45,599 bases of DNA from Bradyrhizobium jicamae (lineage in GTDB: Bacteria; Pseudomonadota; Alphaproteobacteria; Rhizobiales; Xanthobacteraceae). Numbering within the stretch: the stretch's first letter is position 1; each line of letters starts with the position of its first letter. Positions 1 to 10,679 of this stretch are shown piece by piece. A program made the translations under genes and the position numbers. The stretch spans positions 1 through 45,599 of the forward strand of contig NZ_LLXZ01000028.1 in the NCBI RefSeq assembly GCF_001440395.1. The letters run 5' to 3'. Under the pieces are notes generated by a model. The model had not been told where the DNA came from and searched no databases. It worked only from the letters and a program-made list of their open reading frames with translations.

Positions 1-785
1 AGGAAGTGCAGCGGCTTCCAGCCGATCTCGGCGTTCTTCTTGATCGCCTGCGCCGCGAACTTCGGCGTGGTGATATTGAAGAAGACGTCGGCGCCGGATG
101 ACTTCAGCTTGACGATGTGGGAGTCGATCGTCGGTTGGGAGACCTCATAACTCTCCTCCAGGACGATCATCGATGTCTTGGCGCCGAGCCCGTCCTTGAA
201 GCCTTTCAAATAGTCCTTACCGTAATCGTCGTTCTGGTAGAGGATGCCGATCTTGGCGTTCGGGTGGTTCTTCAGGATGTACTTGGCGTAGATCTGCGAC
301 TCGCTCTGGTAGTTGGGCTGCCAGCCCATCGTCCAGGGGAATTCCTTGGGGTCGTTCCACTTGGTGGCGCCGGTCGCGACGAACAGTTGCGGCACCTTCT
401 TGCTGTTGAGATATTTCTGGATCGCCGTGTTCGGCGGCGTGCCGAGCGGATTGAAGACCAGCAGCACCTCATCGCTCTCGACCAGCTTGCGCGCCTGCTC
501 CACGGTCTTCGGCGGAGAGTAGGCATCGTCATAACTGACGAAGTTGATCTTGCGGCCATTGATGCCGCCCTCGGCGTTGATCTTCCTGAAAAAGGCTTCC
601 TCGGTCTTGCCGATCACGCCGTAGGCGGAAGCGGGTCCGCTGTAGGGCATGATGTTGCCGATCTTGATTTCGGTGTCGGTGGCGCCGGTGTCGTATTTCT
701 TCTGCGCAAGCGCGCCGCTGCTAGTCGCAGCAAGCAATGCGAGGGCGGCCGAAAAGGCTCCCAAGCGCAAGTTGATGGCGAGCAT
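1..785 (-). CDS. ABC transporter substrate-binding protein, branched-chain amino acid type (partial, C-terminus outside window)
   Basis: Periplasmic binding protein of the Leu/Ile/Val-BP class (type I fold); 261 codons are visible and the 3' end lies beyond base 1. The N-terminus has a signal peptide ending ALA-QKK near residue 28. The mature start KKYDTGATDTEIKIG, the YSGPASAYG segment and KTEEAFFRKIN are shared almost word for word with the protein at 964-2187, so the two are tandem paralogues. ATG at 785 is preceded by AGGGAG at good spacing. It follows the terminator at 886-915, so it probably has its own promoter or depends on read-through. Beside a pim operon the substrate is more likely a dicarboxylate or fatty acid than an amino acid (inference from context; I recall binding proteins of the R. 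palustris pim locus being reported to bind such acids). Confidence 0.9.
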   Translation of the reverse strand, partial: MLAINLRLGAFSAALALLAATSSGALAQKKYDTGATDTEIKIGNIMPYSGPASAYGVIGKTEEAFFRKINAEGGINGRKINFVSYDDAYSPPKTVEQARKLVESDEVLLVFNPLGTPPNTAIQKYLNSKKVPQLFVATGATKWNDPKEFPWTMGWQPNYQSESQIYAKYILKNHPNAKIGILYQNDDYGKDYLKGFKDGLGAKTSMIVLEESYEVSQPTIDSHIVKLKSSGADVFFNITTPKFAAQAIKKNAEIGWKPLHF

Positions 786-885
786 TTTTTGATCTCCCTG
801 GGATCGATGATTGTGTCATTGTTTTTGATTGGAGCACTTGGCGGCTCTTGATCGCATTGAATACCTTTCGGCTGCGTCCAGCAAC

Positions 886-915
886 AAAAAGCCCCCGCGA
901 CGGTGTCGCGGGGGC
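886..915 (-). terminator. Rho-independent terminator after the second binding-protein gene
   Basis: Perfect 11-bp stem (GCCCCCGCGAC at 891-901 pairing with 905-915) with a 3-nt loop. On the minus strand it is followed by a run of five T at 886-890. It lies 49 bases downstream of the stop codon of the gene at 964-2187 and before the next paralogue, so it should separate their transcripts. Confidence 0.9.
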
Positions 916-963
916 CGATATTTCGTCTAATCCCCGGGAAACTACCGTCCCGCGGAATATTGG

Positions 964-2187
964 TTAATGGCTGAGTTCGCCGCTGATCACTTCGCCGAAC
1001 AGGTCCCACTTCTCGCCCGAAAAGCGCATCATCTGGAGCTGCTCGATCGGGGCAAAGTCGGTGGCCGAGGTGTTGATCTTGACGCCGGGCAACAGCGTGT
1101 CCGGTGTGAAGTCCTTCAGGTTCGCGGCCTGCTTCATGATGTTCGCGCGTGTCAGGTCGTCGCCGCACATTTCGAGGATTTTCGCCAAGGTCTGTGCCGC
1201 TCCATAGCCATAGACAACGGAGCTGTTGAGCCTGTCGCCTTCCGGATAATATTTGTCGAGGAAGGCAAAGAACTTTTGCATGCCGGGATCGCTTTGCCAT
1301 TGCGGATCGCTGGCGTCCTTGGCGTAGGCCGCCGACAGCAGTCCCTGTGCGTTCTCGAAGCCGGCGGGGTTGAGCACGCTGCCGACGGAAGCCGAGACGT
1401 TGGCGACGATCTGCAGCGCCTTCCAGTCGATCTCGGCCGCCTTCTTGATCGTCTGCGCCGCGAACTTCGGCGTGGTGATGCTGATCAGGACGTTGGCGCC
1501 GGAGGCCTTGAGCTTGACGACGTGGCTGTCGATCGTCGGCTCCGAGACCTCGTAGCTGGCCTCGGCGGCGATCATCGACGCCTTGCCCTCCAGGCCGTCC
1601 TTCAGGCCCTTGAGGTAATCCTTGCCGAAATCGTCGTTCTGATAGAGCACGGCGACCTTGGCATCCGGCTTTTCCTTCATCAGGAATTTCGCGTAGATGC
1701 GGCCCTCGCTCTGGTAGCTCGGCTGCCAGCCGATGGTCCACGGGAAGTGCTTGGGGTCGTTCCACTTGGTGGCGCCGGTGGCGACGAACAGTTGCGGGAC
1801 CTTCTTGGCGTTCAGGTATTTCTGGATCGCGGTGTTGGAGGGCGTGCCGAGCGCGTTGAACACCAGCAGCACCTCGTCGCTTTCGACCAGCCTGCGCACC
1901 TGCTCGACTGCCTTCGGCGGGCTGTAGGCGTCGTCATAGGAGATGAACTTGATCTTGCGGCCGTTGATGCCGCCGTTCTCGTTGATCATTCTGAAATAGG
2001 CTTCTTCGGTCTTGCCGATGACGCCATAGGCCGAAGCGGGGCCGCTATAGGGGACGATGTGGCCGATCTTGATTTCGGTATCGGTCGCGCCGGTATCGTA
2101 TTTCTTTTGCGCGAATGCGGGGCCGGAAGTGCAAAGAAAAGCGCCGACTGCCGCCGAGATGGCGGCAGTCCGTAGAGTTGCAAGCAT
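964..2187 (-). CDS. ABC transporter substrate-binding protein, branched-chain amino acid type
   Basis: 407 aa periplasmic binding protein of the LivJ/LivK class. The signal peptide has a hydrophobic core at residues 7-22 and a likely cut after AFA (residue 26). The mature chain starts KKYDTGATDTEIKIGHIVPYSG, the typical first strand of this fold, and carries the conserved NDDFGKDYLKG segment in the middle. ATG at 2187 has a strong AAGGAG six bases upstream. It lies 65 bp after livM on the same strand, so it can be transcribed with livGFHM. It is a close paralogue of the partial gene downstream. The leader is A-rich with repeated AGAAC. With pimFACD across the divergent promoter, the ligand is probably a dicarboxylic or fatty acid (inference). 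Confidence 0.93.
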   Translation of the reverse strand: MLATLRTAAISAAVGAFLCTSGPAFAQKKYDTGATDTEIKIGHIVPYSGPASAYGVIGKTEEAYFRMINENGGINGRKIKFISYDDAYSPPKAVEQVRRLVESDEVLLVFNALGTPSNTAIQKYLNAKKVPQLFVATGATKWNDPKHFPWTIGWQPSYQSEGRIYAKFLMKEKPDAKVAVLYQNDDFGKDYLKGLKDGLEGKASMIAAEASYEVSEPTIDSHVVKLKASGANVLISITTPKFAAQTIKKAAEIDWKALQIVANVSASVGSVLNPAGFENAQGLLSAAYAKDASDPQWQSDPGMQKFFAFLDKYYPEGDRLNSSVVYGYGAAQTLAKILEMCGDDLTRANIMKQAANLKDFTPDTLLPGVKINTSATDFAPIEQLQMMRFSGEKWDLFGEVISGELSH

Positions 2188-2260
2188 AGTTGCTCCTTAA
2201 GTTTCTTCTTTTTGGTAGTTAGTTCGTTTTGGTTCTTGGTTCTTCGTTGTTCTCAGTTCT
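2188..2260 (-). other. A-rich, repeat-bearing leader before the binding-protein gene
   Basis: On the minus strand the gap between livM and the binding-protein gene is rich in A and purines with almost no pairing potential. It holds four copies of AGAAC (plus-strand GTTCT at 2232, 2239, 2249 and 2256; spacing 7, 10, 7), two of which reach the livM stop codon. It ends in AAGGAG. This could be an unstructured translation-enhancing leader or a processing site that raises binding-protein output over permease (inference). Confidence 0.4.
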
Positions 2261-3272
2261 TCCTGAGATTGCCGAGCATCTGCTGGGCGAGCATCGCGAC
2301 CTGCCTTGCACCGTGCGGTACGAGGAAGATGACGAGGAACAGCAACACGCCGAACACCGCGCCGGAGAGGCCCTTGGAAATGCTCTCCGCGATATTCGGC
2401 ACGAAGATGATGAAGGCGGCACCGACGAACGAGCCCGGCAGCCAGCCGACGCCGCCGACCACCATGCCGAGGAATAGCGCAATGGCCAGGTTGATCGTGT
2501 AGCTGTCGGGCGCGACGAACGCCACGACGATGGCGCTGAGCCCGCCGGCGATACCGGTGATGCCTGCTGATACGCCGAAGGCGAGCGTCTTGTACTGGGC
2601 GACGTCGACGCCCATGGCGGAGGCCGCGATCTCATTGTCGCGGATCGACATGAAGGCGCGGCCCGAGCGTGAGCGTAGCAGGTTGATCGATCCGATATAG
2701 ATCGCCAGCGCGATCACCAGCGTGAAGTAGTAGAGCCACTTGTCCTGTCCGATCGGCAGGCCGAATGGCGCATCGGGTTTCATGACGGTGAGGCCCTGTA
2801 CGCCGCCGGTCCAATGCTCGAGGAAATGCAGCTTCAGGAGTTGCGGCATGGCGACGGCCAGCGCGAAGGTGGCCAGCGCCAGGTAGATGCCGGAAAGCCG
2901 CAACGCGGGTTTGCCGAACAAGTAGCCGGCGCCGAACGAGACAAGCCCCGCGATCGGCAGCGTCAACGCGTAATTCACGTTGAAGTTTTCCATCAGGACC
3001 GCCGACGTATAGGCGCCGAGCGCGTAGAACGCACTCTGGCCGAGCGAGAACTGCCCGCTGCCGCCGGTCAGGATGTTGAGCGCCAGCACCGCGATCCCGT
3101 AGATCATGACCATCGTCATCTGGAAGACGACGAAGTTCTTCACGAATACCGGGGTGACGAGCAGTGCCGCCAGGATCACCAGCGAGGTGCCGGTGCCCAG
3201 CGTCATGGCGCGCTTCGGAACGGCCTCGACGGCCGGGGCTTCTGTAACAGTGTCTTCTGCAGCGGCGCTCAT
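2253..3272 (-). CDS. livM: Branched-chain amino acid-type ABC transporter permease LivM
   Basis: 339 aa inner-membrane permease of the LivM class. A hydrophilic N-terminus (about 25 residues) is followed by about ten membrane segments. It carries the family block SGQFSLGQSAFYALGAYTSA near residues 70-90 and the cytoplasmic loop RDNEIAASAMGVDVAQYKTLAFGVSA that contacts the ATPase. It pairs with LivH to form the channel. The start is 2 bases from the livH stop codon (livH TGA at 3275-3277, livM ATG at 3272), so translation is probably coupled. Cargo is set by the binding proteins and is likely a dicarboxylate or fatty acid here. Confidence 0.95.
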   Translation of the reverse strand: MSAAAEDTVTEAPAVEAVPKRAMTLGTGTSLVILAALLVTPVFVKNFVVFQMTMVMIYGIAVLALNILTGGSGQFSLGQSAFYALGAYTSAVLMENFNVNYALTLPIAGLVSFGAGYLFGKPALRLSGIYLALATFALAVAMPQLLKLHFLEHWTGGVQGLTVMKPDAPFGLPIGQDKWLYYFTLVIALAIYIGSINLLRSRSGRAFMSIRDNEIAASAMGVDVAQYKTLAFGVSAGITGIAGGLSAIVVAFVAPDSYTINLAIALFLGMVVGGVGWLPGSFVGAAFIIFVPNIAESISKGLSGAVFGVLLFLVIFLVPHGARQVAMLAQQMLGNLRKN

Positions 3273-3274
3273 GA

Positions 3275-4153
3275 TCAGACTCGCTTGACGATGGCTCGGC
3301 CGAACAGACCGGCAGGTTTGAAGACCAGGACGGTGATGATCAGCGCAAGCGCGATCGGAAGTTTCAGCTCATTGCCGACGCCGGGGATGTAGGTGCCGGC
3401 AAGGTTCTCGAAGACGCCGACCAGGAAGCCGCCGATGACGGCGCCAAGCGGCGAGGAAAGGCCGCCGAGCACGGCGGCGGCAAAACCGTAAACCAGAACG
3501 CCGCCCATCATGTTCGGTTCGAGGAACACGACCGGTGCGATCAGGATGCCGGCGACGGCGCCGATCGCAGATGCCATGCCCCAGCCGAGCGCAATCATCC
3601 AGGAGGTGTTGACGCCGACCAGGCGCGCCGATTCCGGCAATGCCGCTGCTGCGCGCATCGCAAGGCCGATCCGGGTGAACTGGAAGAAGAGATAGAGCCC
3701 GACCAGCATCAGGAGAGTGACGCCGATCATCCCGGCCTGGTGGGTCGAGATCAACTGGCTGCCGAGGAACGGCGCAGAGCCGAACGGGGTCGGATACTGC
3801 TTGATGGTGAAATCCCAGATCAGGCCGGCCACCGAGTTGACGATCGCAAACAGCGCGATGAAACCGGCGACGTTGGTCAGCACCGGCGCCTTGGCGAGCG
3901 GCTTGAACAGCAGCCGCTCGATGAGGATGCCGCCGGCGAACGAGATCGCCAGCGTGAGTATGAACGACCACCAATAGGGGACGCCCCACTGCATCAATTG
4001 CCAGGAGATGAAGGTCGAGAACATCGCCATTTCGCCCTGGGCGAAATTCAGATGGTCGATCGCCTGGTAGATCATGACCACCGCGAGCGCCATACAGGCA
4101 TAAATCGCGCCCGTGGCGATCCCGGCCAGGACTTGGTTGGTAAACAGCTCCAT
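3275..4153 (-). CDS. livH: Branched-chain amino acid-type ABC transporter permease LivH
   Basis: 292 aa permease of the LivH class, the usual length. Family features: the N-terminal GIATGAIYACMALAVVMIYQ segment, LNFAQGEMAMF near residues 34-44, and the late GVFENLAGTYIPG segment before the last membrane helix. About eight membrane helices are visible. It sits between livF (11-bp gap) and livM (2-bp gap) on the same strand and forms the heterodimeric channel with LivM. Confidence 0.95.
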   Translation of the reverse strand: MELFTNQVLAGIATGAIYACMALAVVMIYQAIDHLNFAQGEMAMFSTFISWQLMQWGVPYWWSFILTLAISFAGGILIERLLFKPLAKAPVLTNVAGFIALFAIVNSVAGLIWDFTIKQYPTPFGSAPFLGSQLISTHQAGMIGVTLLMLVGLYLFFQFTRIGLAMRAAAALPESARLVGVNTSWMIALGWGMASAIGAVAGILIAPVVFLEPNMMGGVLVYGFAAAVLGGLSSPLGAVIGGFLVGVFENLAGTYIPGVGNELKLPIALALIITVLVFKPAGLFGRAIVKRV

Positions 4154-4164
4154 TGTCCTGCTCC

Positions 4165-4878
4165 TCAGTAGCCGAGATAGGATTTGCGGACGTCTTCGTT
4201 GCTCGCGATTTCCTTCGCGTTCCCCGACATCACGATCTTCCCGGTTTCGATCACATAGGCCTGGTCGGCGAGTTCCAGCGCCAGTTGCGCGTTCTGCTCA
4301 ACCACCAGAATGGTGACCTTGTCCTCGCGGTTGATCTTGCCGAGAATCTTGAACAGCTCGCGCACGATCAGCGGCGCCAGACCGAACGACGGCTCGTCCA
4401 GCAGCATCAGCCGCGGACGCAGCATCAGCGCGCGCGCGACCGCGAGCATCTGCTGCTCGCCGCCCGACAGCGTGCCGGCCTGCTGGGTGTGGCGCTCCTT
4501 GAGCACCGGGAAGTGCTCATACATGCGCTCGATATCGGCGACGATGTTCTTCCTGTCGGTGCGGGTGATGGCGCCGAGCTGCAGGTTTTCCTCCACCGTC
4601 ATGGTGGTGAAGGTGCCGCGGCCCTGCGGCACATGCGCGATGCCGAGGCGGACGACGTTTTCGGTGGACTTGCCGGAGAGCGGCTTGCCCTCGAACTCGA
4701 TCGCGCCGGTCGAGCGCACCATGTTGCAGATCGCCCGCAGGGTGGTGGTCTTGCCGGCGCCGTTGGCGCCCAGCAGCGTGGTCAGCGAACCCTCGTTGAG
4801 CGCAAAGGTGAGGCCGTGAAGCGCCTGGACCTGACCGTAATAGGCGCGCAGATCCTTGACGTTGAGCATCGCGGTCAT
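4165..4878 (-). CDS. livF: ABC transporter ATP-binding protein LivF
   Basis: 237 aa cytoplasmic ATPase of the LivF class. Walker A GANGAGKT at residues 37-44, signature LSGGEQQ at 136-142 and Walker B LLLDEPSFGLAP at about 158-168 are all intact. VEQNAQLALELADQAYVIETG near the C-terminus is typical of LivF. The start overlaps the livG stop by four bases (ATGA), so the two subunits of the ATPase pair are translationally coupled. Confidence 0.96.
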   Translation of the reverse strand: MTAMLNVKDLRAYYGQVQALHGLTFALNEGSLTTLLGANGAGKTTTLRAICNMVRSTGAIEFEGKPLSGKSTENVVRLGIAHVPQGRGTFTTMTVEENLQLGAITRTDRKNIVADIERMYEHFPVLKERHTQQAGTLSGGEQQMLAVARALMLRPRLMLLDEPSFGLAPLIVRELFKILGKINREDKVTILVVEQNAQLALELADQAYVIETGKIVMSGNAKEIASNEDVRKSYLGY

Positions 4879-5672
4879 TGGTCCTTGCTCCCCAGATAGG
4901 CCTTGATGACATCCGGGTCGGCCTGGACCTGGGCCGGCGTTCCCTCGGCAAGCTTGCGGCCAAAGTTGAGCGCGACGACGTGGTCGGCGATCGACATCAC
5001 CAGACCCATGTGATGCTCGACCAGGAGCACGGTGAGATGGCGCTCGTCGCGAAGCTTCTTGATCAGATCGCCGAGGACGTAGACTTCCTCGTGGTTGAGG
5101 CCGCCGGCGGGCTCGTCAAGCAGCAGGATCTTCGGATCGGCGGCGAGCGCGCGCGCCAGCTCGACACGCTTCTGGGTGCCGAACGGTAGCCCCGACACCA
5201 CGGTGTGGCCGACCTCCTCGAGATCGAGATAGGCGAGGATCTCGTGGACCTTCCTGTTGACGTCGGCTTCACTGCGGCGAACCCAGGCGAGCTTCAGCGA
5301 GTCCGAGACGATGTCGCTCGACGTGCGCGAATGGCAGCCGACGCGGACATTGTCGAGCACCGAAAGATTGGGAAACAGCGCGACGTTCTGGAAGGTGCGG
5401 CCGATGCCGATCTCGGCGATCTTGTGCGCCGGGCGCGTCAGGATGCTGGCGCCTTCCATCAGGATATCGCCGGACGACGGCTGATAGAGCCGGGAGAGAC
5501 AGTTGAACAGTGTCGTCTTGCCGGCGCCGTTCGGTCCGATCAGCCCAAGGATATTTCCCTTGTGCATGTTAAAGGTCACGCCGTTGAGCGCGATGATGCC
5601 GCCGAACACGACGCTGACGTCGCGAACCGCGAGCAGGGGTGAATTTCCCTGCGCGAGCTGTGCCTGCGTCAT
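4875..5672 (-). CDS. livG: ABC transporter ATP-binding protein LivG
   Basis: 265 aa ATPase partner of LivF. Walker A GPNGAGKT at residues 46-53 and Walker B ILLLDEPAGGL near 182-192. The signature is the degenerate LPFGTQKRVE (162-171) normal for LivG. The C-terminal stretch GRKLAEGTPAQVQADPDVIKAYLG is diagnostic for the family. It is the first transporter gene of the minus-strand series, 69 bp downstream of the IclR gene on the same strand, so it may be co-transcribed with the regulator or have a promoter in that gap. A GGGCGGGCGGGA tract precedes the ATG at 5672. Confidence 0.96.
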   Translation of the reverse strand: MTQAQLAQGNSPLLAVRDVSVVFGGIIALNGVTFNMHKGNILGLIGPNGAGKTTLFNCLSRLYQPSSGDILMEGASILTRPAHKIAEIGIGRTFQNVALFPNLSVLDNVRVGCHSRTSSDIVSDSLKLAWVRRSEADVNRKVHEILAYLDLEEVGHTVVSGLPFGTQKRVELARALAADPKILLLDEPAGGLNHEEVYVLGDLIKKLRDERHLTVLLVEHHMGLVMSIADHVVALNFGRKLAEGTPAQVQADPDVIKAYLGSKDQ

Positions 5673-5741
5673 CGCGTCCCGCCCGCCCTGATCACGGAGC
5701 GGGAATGGCCGTGCGAATATTTTCGCCGGTCATGGTGAACG

Positions 5742-6605
5742 CTATCTGATCCCCTCGGCCAAACGTGCAACTCTTCCTCCTGCTTTGGGCTTTTTGTTTT
5801 GTGTTTTTTTGGATTGCGGTACTGCGCCGCCCAGCGCCGTCTCGATGTTCCTTACCATCGTGACAAGGCGAGGTCCAATGTCGTTGACCAGGCGATCTTC
5901 CGTGAAGCGGAAAGCGGGCGCGCCGCAATTGAAGGCATATGGTCCGGTTCCGTCGCTGAGCTTCAGCGGCACGCCGACGGCGTGCACATCGTCCTGCCAT
6001 TCGCCGGCGGAGATGGTGAAGCCGCGGTGCGCGAGCATTTCGCCCGCGCGCTCGATGCCGTCGCGCATTTTGGGCCAGCGATTGCCGTAATGGTCGCGCA
6101 GTTCGCGCAATAACGAGGCACGTTCGTCGTCGGGCAGGGCCCAGATATAGGCGCGTCCCATCGCGGTGGTCGCAATCGGCACGTGTGAGCCGACGTCAAG
6201 CTGCACACCGAGCAGCCCGGTGCGGCTCTGCCCGAAATAGATCATGCTGTGACGGTCGCGCCCGCCGACCGCGACGGCGCCGCCGGTCTCGCGCATCAGC
6301 GCTTCGCGATAAGGTTCGGACAAATGCCGAACACCGAGATTGGCGAGCGCGGCATACCCCAGCGCCATGGCTGATGGTGCGAGCTGATACTTCTCGAAGC
6401 GCGGAACGGGTGTAAGATAACCGAGCTTGGTCAGGGTGTAGGTCAGCCGGGAAATGGTTGGCTTCGGCAGATTGGTACGGGCGGCAAGCTCTTGATTGCC
6501 AAGAAGTCCGTCGTTGGGATGAAATGCGCGCAACACATCCAGTCCGCGGGAAAGTGCGACGACGAAGCTGCGATCGGTCGCCACTTTCTTCCCTGGACGC
6601 TTCAT
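5742..6605 (-). CDS. IclR family transcriptional regulator
   Basis: 287 aa from the ATG at 6605. The reading frame is open to a TTG at 6671, but the shorter start gives the normal IclR N-terminus, a few charged residues before the helix-turn-helix. The winged HTH spans about residues 14-75 (VVALSRGLDVLRAF, then LPKPTISRLTYTLTKLGYL as recognition region). The C-terminal IclR effector domain spans about 90-260 (IATTAMGRAYIWALP, with a late NCGAPAF segment). It sits between the transporter operon (same strand) and divergent pimF. The palindrome at 6684-6702 is the obvious operator. Likely a local regulator of dicarboxylate uptake and beta-oxidation (inference); whether it activates or represses cannot be read from sequence. 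Confidence 0.92.
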   Translation of the reverse strand: MKRPGKKVATDRSFVVALSRGLDVLRAFHPNDGLLGNQELAARTNLPKPTISRLTYTLTKLGYLTPVPRFEKYQLAPSAMALGYAALANLGVRHLSEPYREALMRETGGAVAVGGRDRHSMIYFGQSRTGLLGVQLDVGSHVPIATTAMGRAYIWALPDDERASLLRELRDHYGNRWPKMRDGIERAGEMLAHRGFTISAGEWQDDVHAVGVPLKLSDGTGPYAFNCGAPAFRFTEDRLVNDIGPRLVTMVRNIETALGGAVPQSKKTQNKKPKAGGRVARLAEGIR

Positions 6606-6683
6606 TACCCGCCACTGCTGCTGATGAGCTCGTTGACAAGGGACGTGCTTCAAAATAACCCTCCCTGTCAAGATGTGGAATTA

Positions 6684-6702
6684 AATTTCGCAGTGCGAAA
6701 TT
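6684..6702. promoter_or_regulatory. Perfect palindrome, candidate IclR operator in the divergent iclR/pimF promoter region
   Basis: AATTTCGCA-G-TGCGAAATT: two perfect 9-bp arms around one central base. It is 78 bases upstream of the regulator ATG (6605) and 70 bases upstream of the pimF GTG (6773), where a dimeric regulator could control both directions. Size and symmetry fit IclR-family operators. The assignment to this regulator is inference from position. Confidence 0.65.
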
Positions 6703-6772
6703 GATGAAACGGCCGTAGCCACTCAACGCAAGTCGAGTGGCATCCAAGAACAAGCGATCCAGGGAGAGTCCC

Positions 6773-8866
<2,094 letters not shown>

Positions 8867-8892
8867 TGGGCTGGTACGCTCTCTCCACGTTG

Positions 8893-8966
8893 TTCCGGGG
8901 CGCGCATAGCGCGAACCCGGAACCTCGATATTCAGGGTTCGCTCGCTGGTCGCGAGCGCCCCGGAA
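8893..8966. repeat. Nested palindromic intergenic element between pimF and pimA
   Basis: Outer arms TTCCGGGGCGC (8893-8903) and its exact complement (8956-8966); inner arms GCGAACCC (8911-8918) and GGGTTCGC (8935-8942); small GC palindromes between. It fills most of the 136-bp gap. It resembles dispersed palindromes common in Bradyrhizobium (recognised from memory). Confidence 0.8.
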
Positions 8967-9002
8967 TGACGGCTTGGCTAGCACGCTGTACTGAGCGCTT
9001 TC

Positions 9003-10679
9003 ATGATCCATCCCGGCGAACAGTTCTATCCGGAAGGCGTCCGCTGGGACGATCCGATCGCGCGCGGCACGCTGCCTGATTTGTTGTCGGAGGCCGCCGC
9101 CGAATTCGGATCGCGGCCCGCGCTCGAATTCCGCGATCGGCCTATCAGCTATAGCGAACTCGAAGCGTTGGTGGAGACAGCAGCCAGCGCCTTCCTGCGC
9201 GCCGGCTACGGCCGCGACAAATCCGTGGCTCTCTTCCTTGGCAACACGCCGGATCATCCCGTCAATTTCTTTGGCGCGTTGAAGGCGGGCGCGCGCGTCG
9301 TTCATCTGTCGCCGCTCGACGGCGAGATCGCGCTGTCGCACAAGCTCAGCGACTCCGGCGCGCGCATTATCGTCACCAGCAATCTGTCGGCGCTGCTGCC
9401 GACCGCGCTGAAGCTCCTCGACAAGGGGCTGCTCGACAAGCTGATCGTTTGCGAGGACGACCACTGGGGCAAGACCGGCACGCCGCAGACGCCGCTGCCG
9501 AATAATCCCGCCATCATCACCTACCGGCAGTTCGTGGATGGAGTCAGCAAGCCGGCTGCCTGGCCTGCCATCTACGCGGATGACGTTGCCCTGCTGCAAT
9601 ATACCGGCGGTACCACAGGCCTTCCCAAGGGCGCCATGCTCAGCCACGGCAATCTCACCTCGGCGGTGTCGATCTACGACGTCTGGGGCAGGCCGGCGCG
9701 GCTCAAGCGCAACGCGATCGAGCGTGTGATATGCGTGCTGCCGCTGTTCCACATCTTTGCGCTCACGGTAGTGATGCTCTCCTCGCTCCGCCGCGGCAAT
9801 CTGGTCTCGCTGCACCAGCGCTTCGACGTCGAGGCCGTGATGCGCGATATCGAGGTCAAGCGCGCTACCGTTTTTCCCGGCGTGCCCACGATGTGGATCG
9901 CCATCGCCGCGCTGCCCGATCTCGACAAGCGCGATTTCTCGTCGCTACGCACCGCCGGCTCGGGCGGCGCGCCGCTGCCGATGGAAGTCGCAAGGATTTT
10001 TGAGCACAAGGTCGGTATGAAGCTGAGGAGCGGCTGGGGCATGACCGAGACATCCCCGGCTGGCACGGCGCATCCAGAGGATGGACCGGACAAGCCGGGT
10101 TCGGTCGGGGTGATGCTGCCCGGCATCGAGATCGACGTGGTGTCGCTGGACGACCCGACAAAGGTGCTGTCCGTCGGCGCGACCGGCGAAATCCGCATCC
10201 GCGGTCCGAACGTCGTCAAGGGATACTGGAACCTGCCGAAGGAAACCGCCGAGGCTTTCGTCGGCGACCGCTTCCTCACCGGCGATATCGGCTACATGGA
10301 AGCCGACGGCTATTTCTATCTGGTCGACCGCAAGAAGGACATGATCATCTCCGGCGGCTTCAACGTCTATCCGCAGATGATCGAGCAGGCGATCTACACT
10401 CATCCCGCCGTGCTGGAAGTGCTCGTGATCGGTATTCCCGACGATTACCGCGGCGAGGCCGCCAAAGCCTTCATCAAGCTGCGCGATGGCGCTCAGCCGT
10501 TCACCATCGATGAGCTGCGCGCTTTCCTCGCCGGCATGCTCGGCAAGCACGAACTTCCCGCCGCGGTCGAGTTCGCTGCCGAACTGCCGCGCACTCCGGT
10601 CGGAAAATTGTCGCGCCACGAATTGCGCATGCAGCAGAAGCCGGCGCAGGGTGCGCCATCGAAACAGAGATCGAGCTAG
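9003..10679 (+). CDS. pimA: Dicarboxylate/fatty acid-CoA ligase (PimA-like)
   Basis: 558 aa AMP-forming acyl-CoA synthetase. The ATP-binding P-loop TGGTTGLPKG is at residues 201-210. WGMTETSP (A5 region) and the C-terminal GDIGYMEADGYFYLVDRKKDMIISGGFNVYP (A7/A8) are intact, as is the late PRTPVGKLSRHEL segment with the A10 lysine. It activates the free acid to its CoA thioester, the first step before the dehydrogenase. The ATG at 9003 gives the normal N-terminus. It lies downstream of pimF and only 32 bp before pimC; in the R. palustris operon as I recall it a thiolase gene (pimB) sits at this point and is absent here. Confidence 0.92.
   Translation: MIHPGEQFYPEGVRWDDPIARGTLPDLLSEAAAEFGSRPALEFRDRPISYSELEALVETAASAFLRAGYGRDKSVALFLGNTPDHPVNFFGALKAGARVVHLSPLDGEIALSHKLSDSGARIIVTSNLSALLPTALKLLDKGLLDKLIVCEDDHWGKTGTPQTPLPNNPAIITYRQFVDGVSKPAAWPAIYADDVALLQYTGGTTGLPKGAMLSHGNLTSAVSIYDVWGRPARLKRNAIERVICVLPLFHIFALTVVMLSSLRRGNLVSLHQRFDVEAVMRDIEVKRATVFPGVPTMWIAIAALPDLDKRDFSSLRTAGSGGAPLPMEVARIFEHKVGMKLRSGWGMTETSPAGTAHPEDGPDKPGSVGVMLPGIEIDVVSLDDPTKVLSVGATGEIRIRGPNVVKGYWNLPKETAEAFVGDRFLTGDIGYMEADGYFYLVDRKKDMIISGGFNVYPQMIEQAIYTHPAVLEVLVIGIPDDYRGEAAKAFIKLRDGAQPFTIDELRAFLAGMLGKHELPAAVEFAAELPRTPVGKLSRHELRMQQKPAQGAPSKQRSS

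Noticed and set aside
614..1765. A 383-codon minus-strand frame running across both binding-protein genes
   Set aside because: It is an out-of-frame reading through the end of one paralogue, the terminator and the start of the next; both true frames are intact, so it is not a fusion or frameshift.
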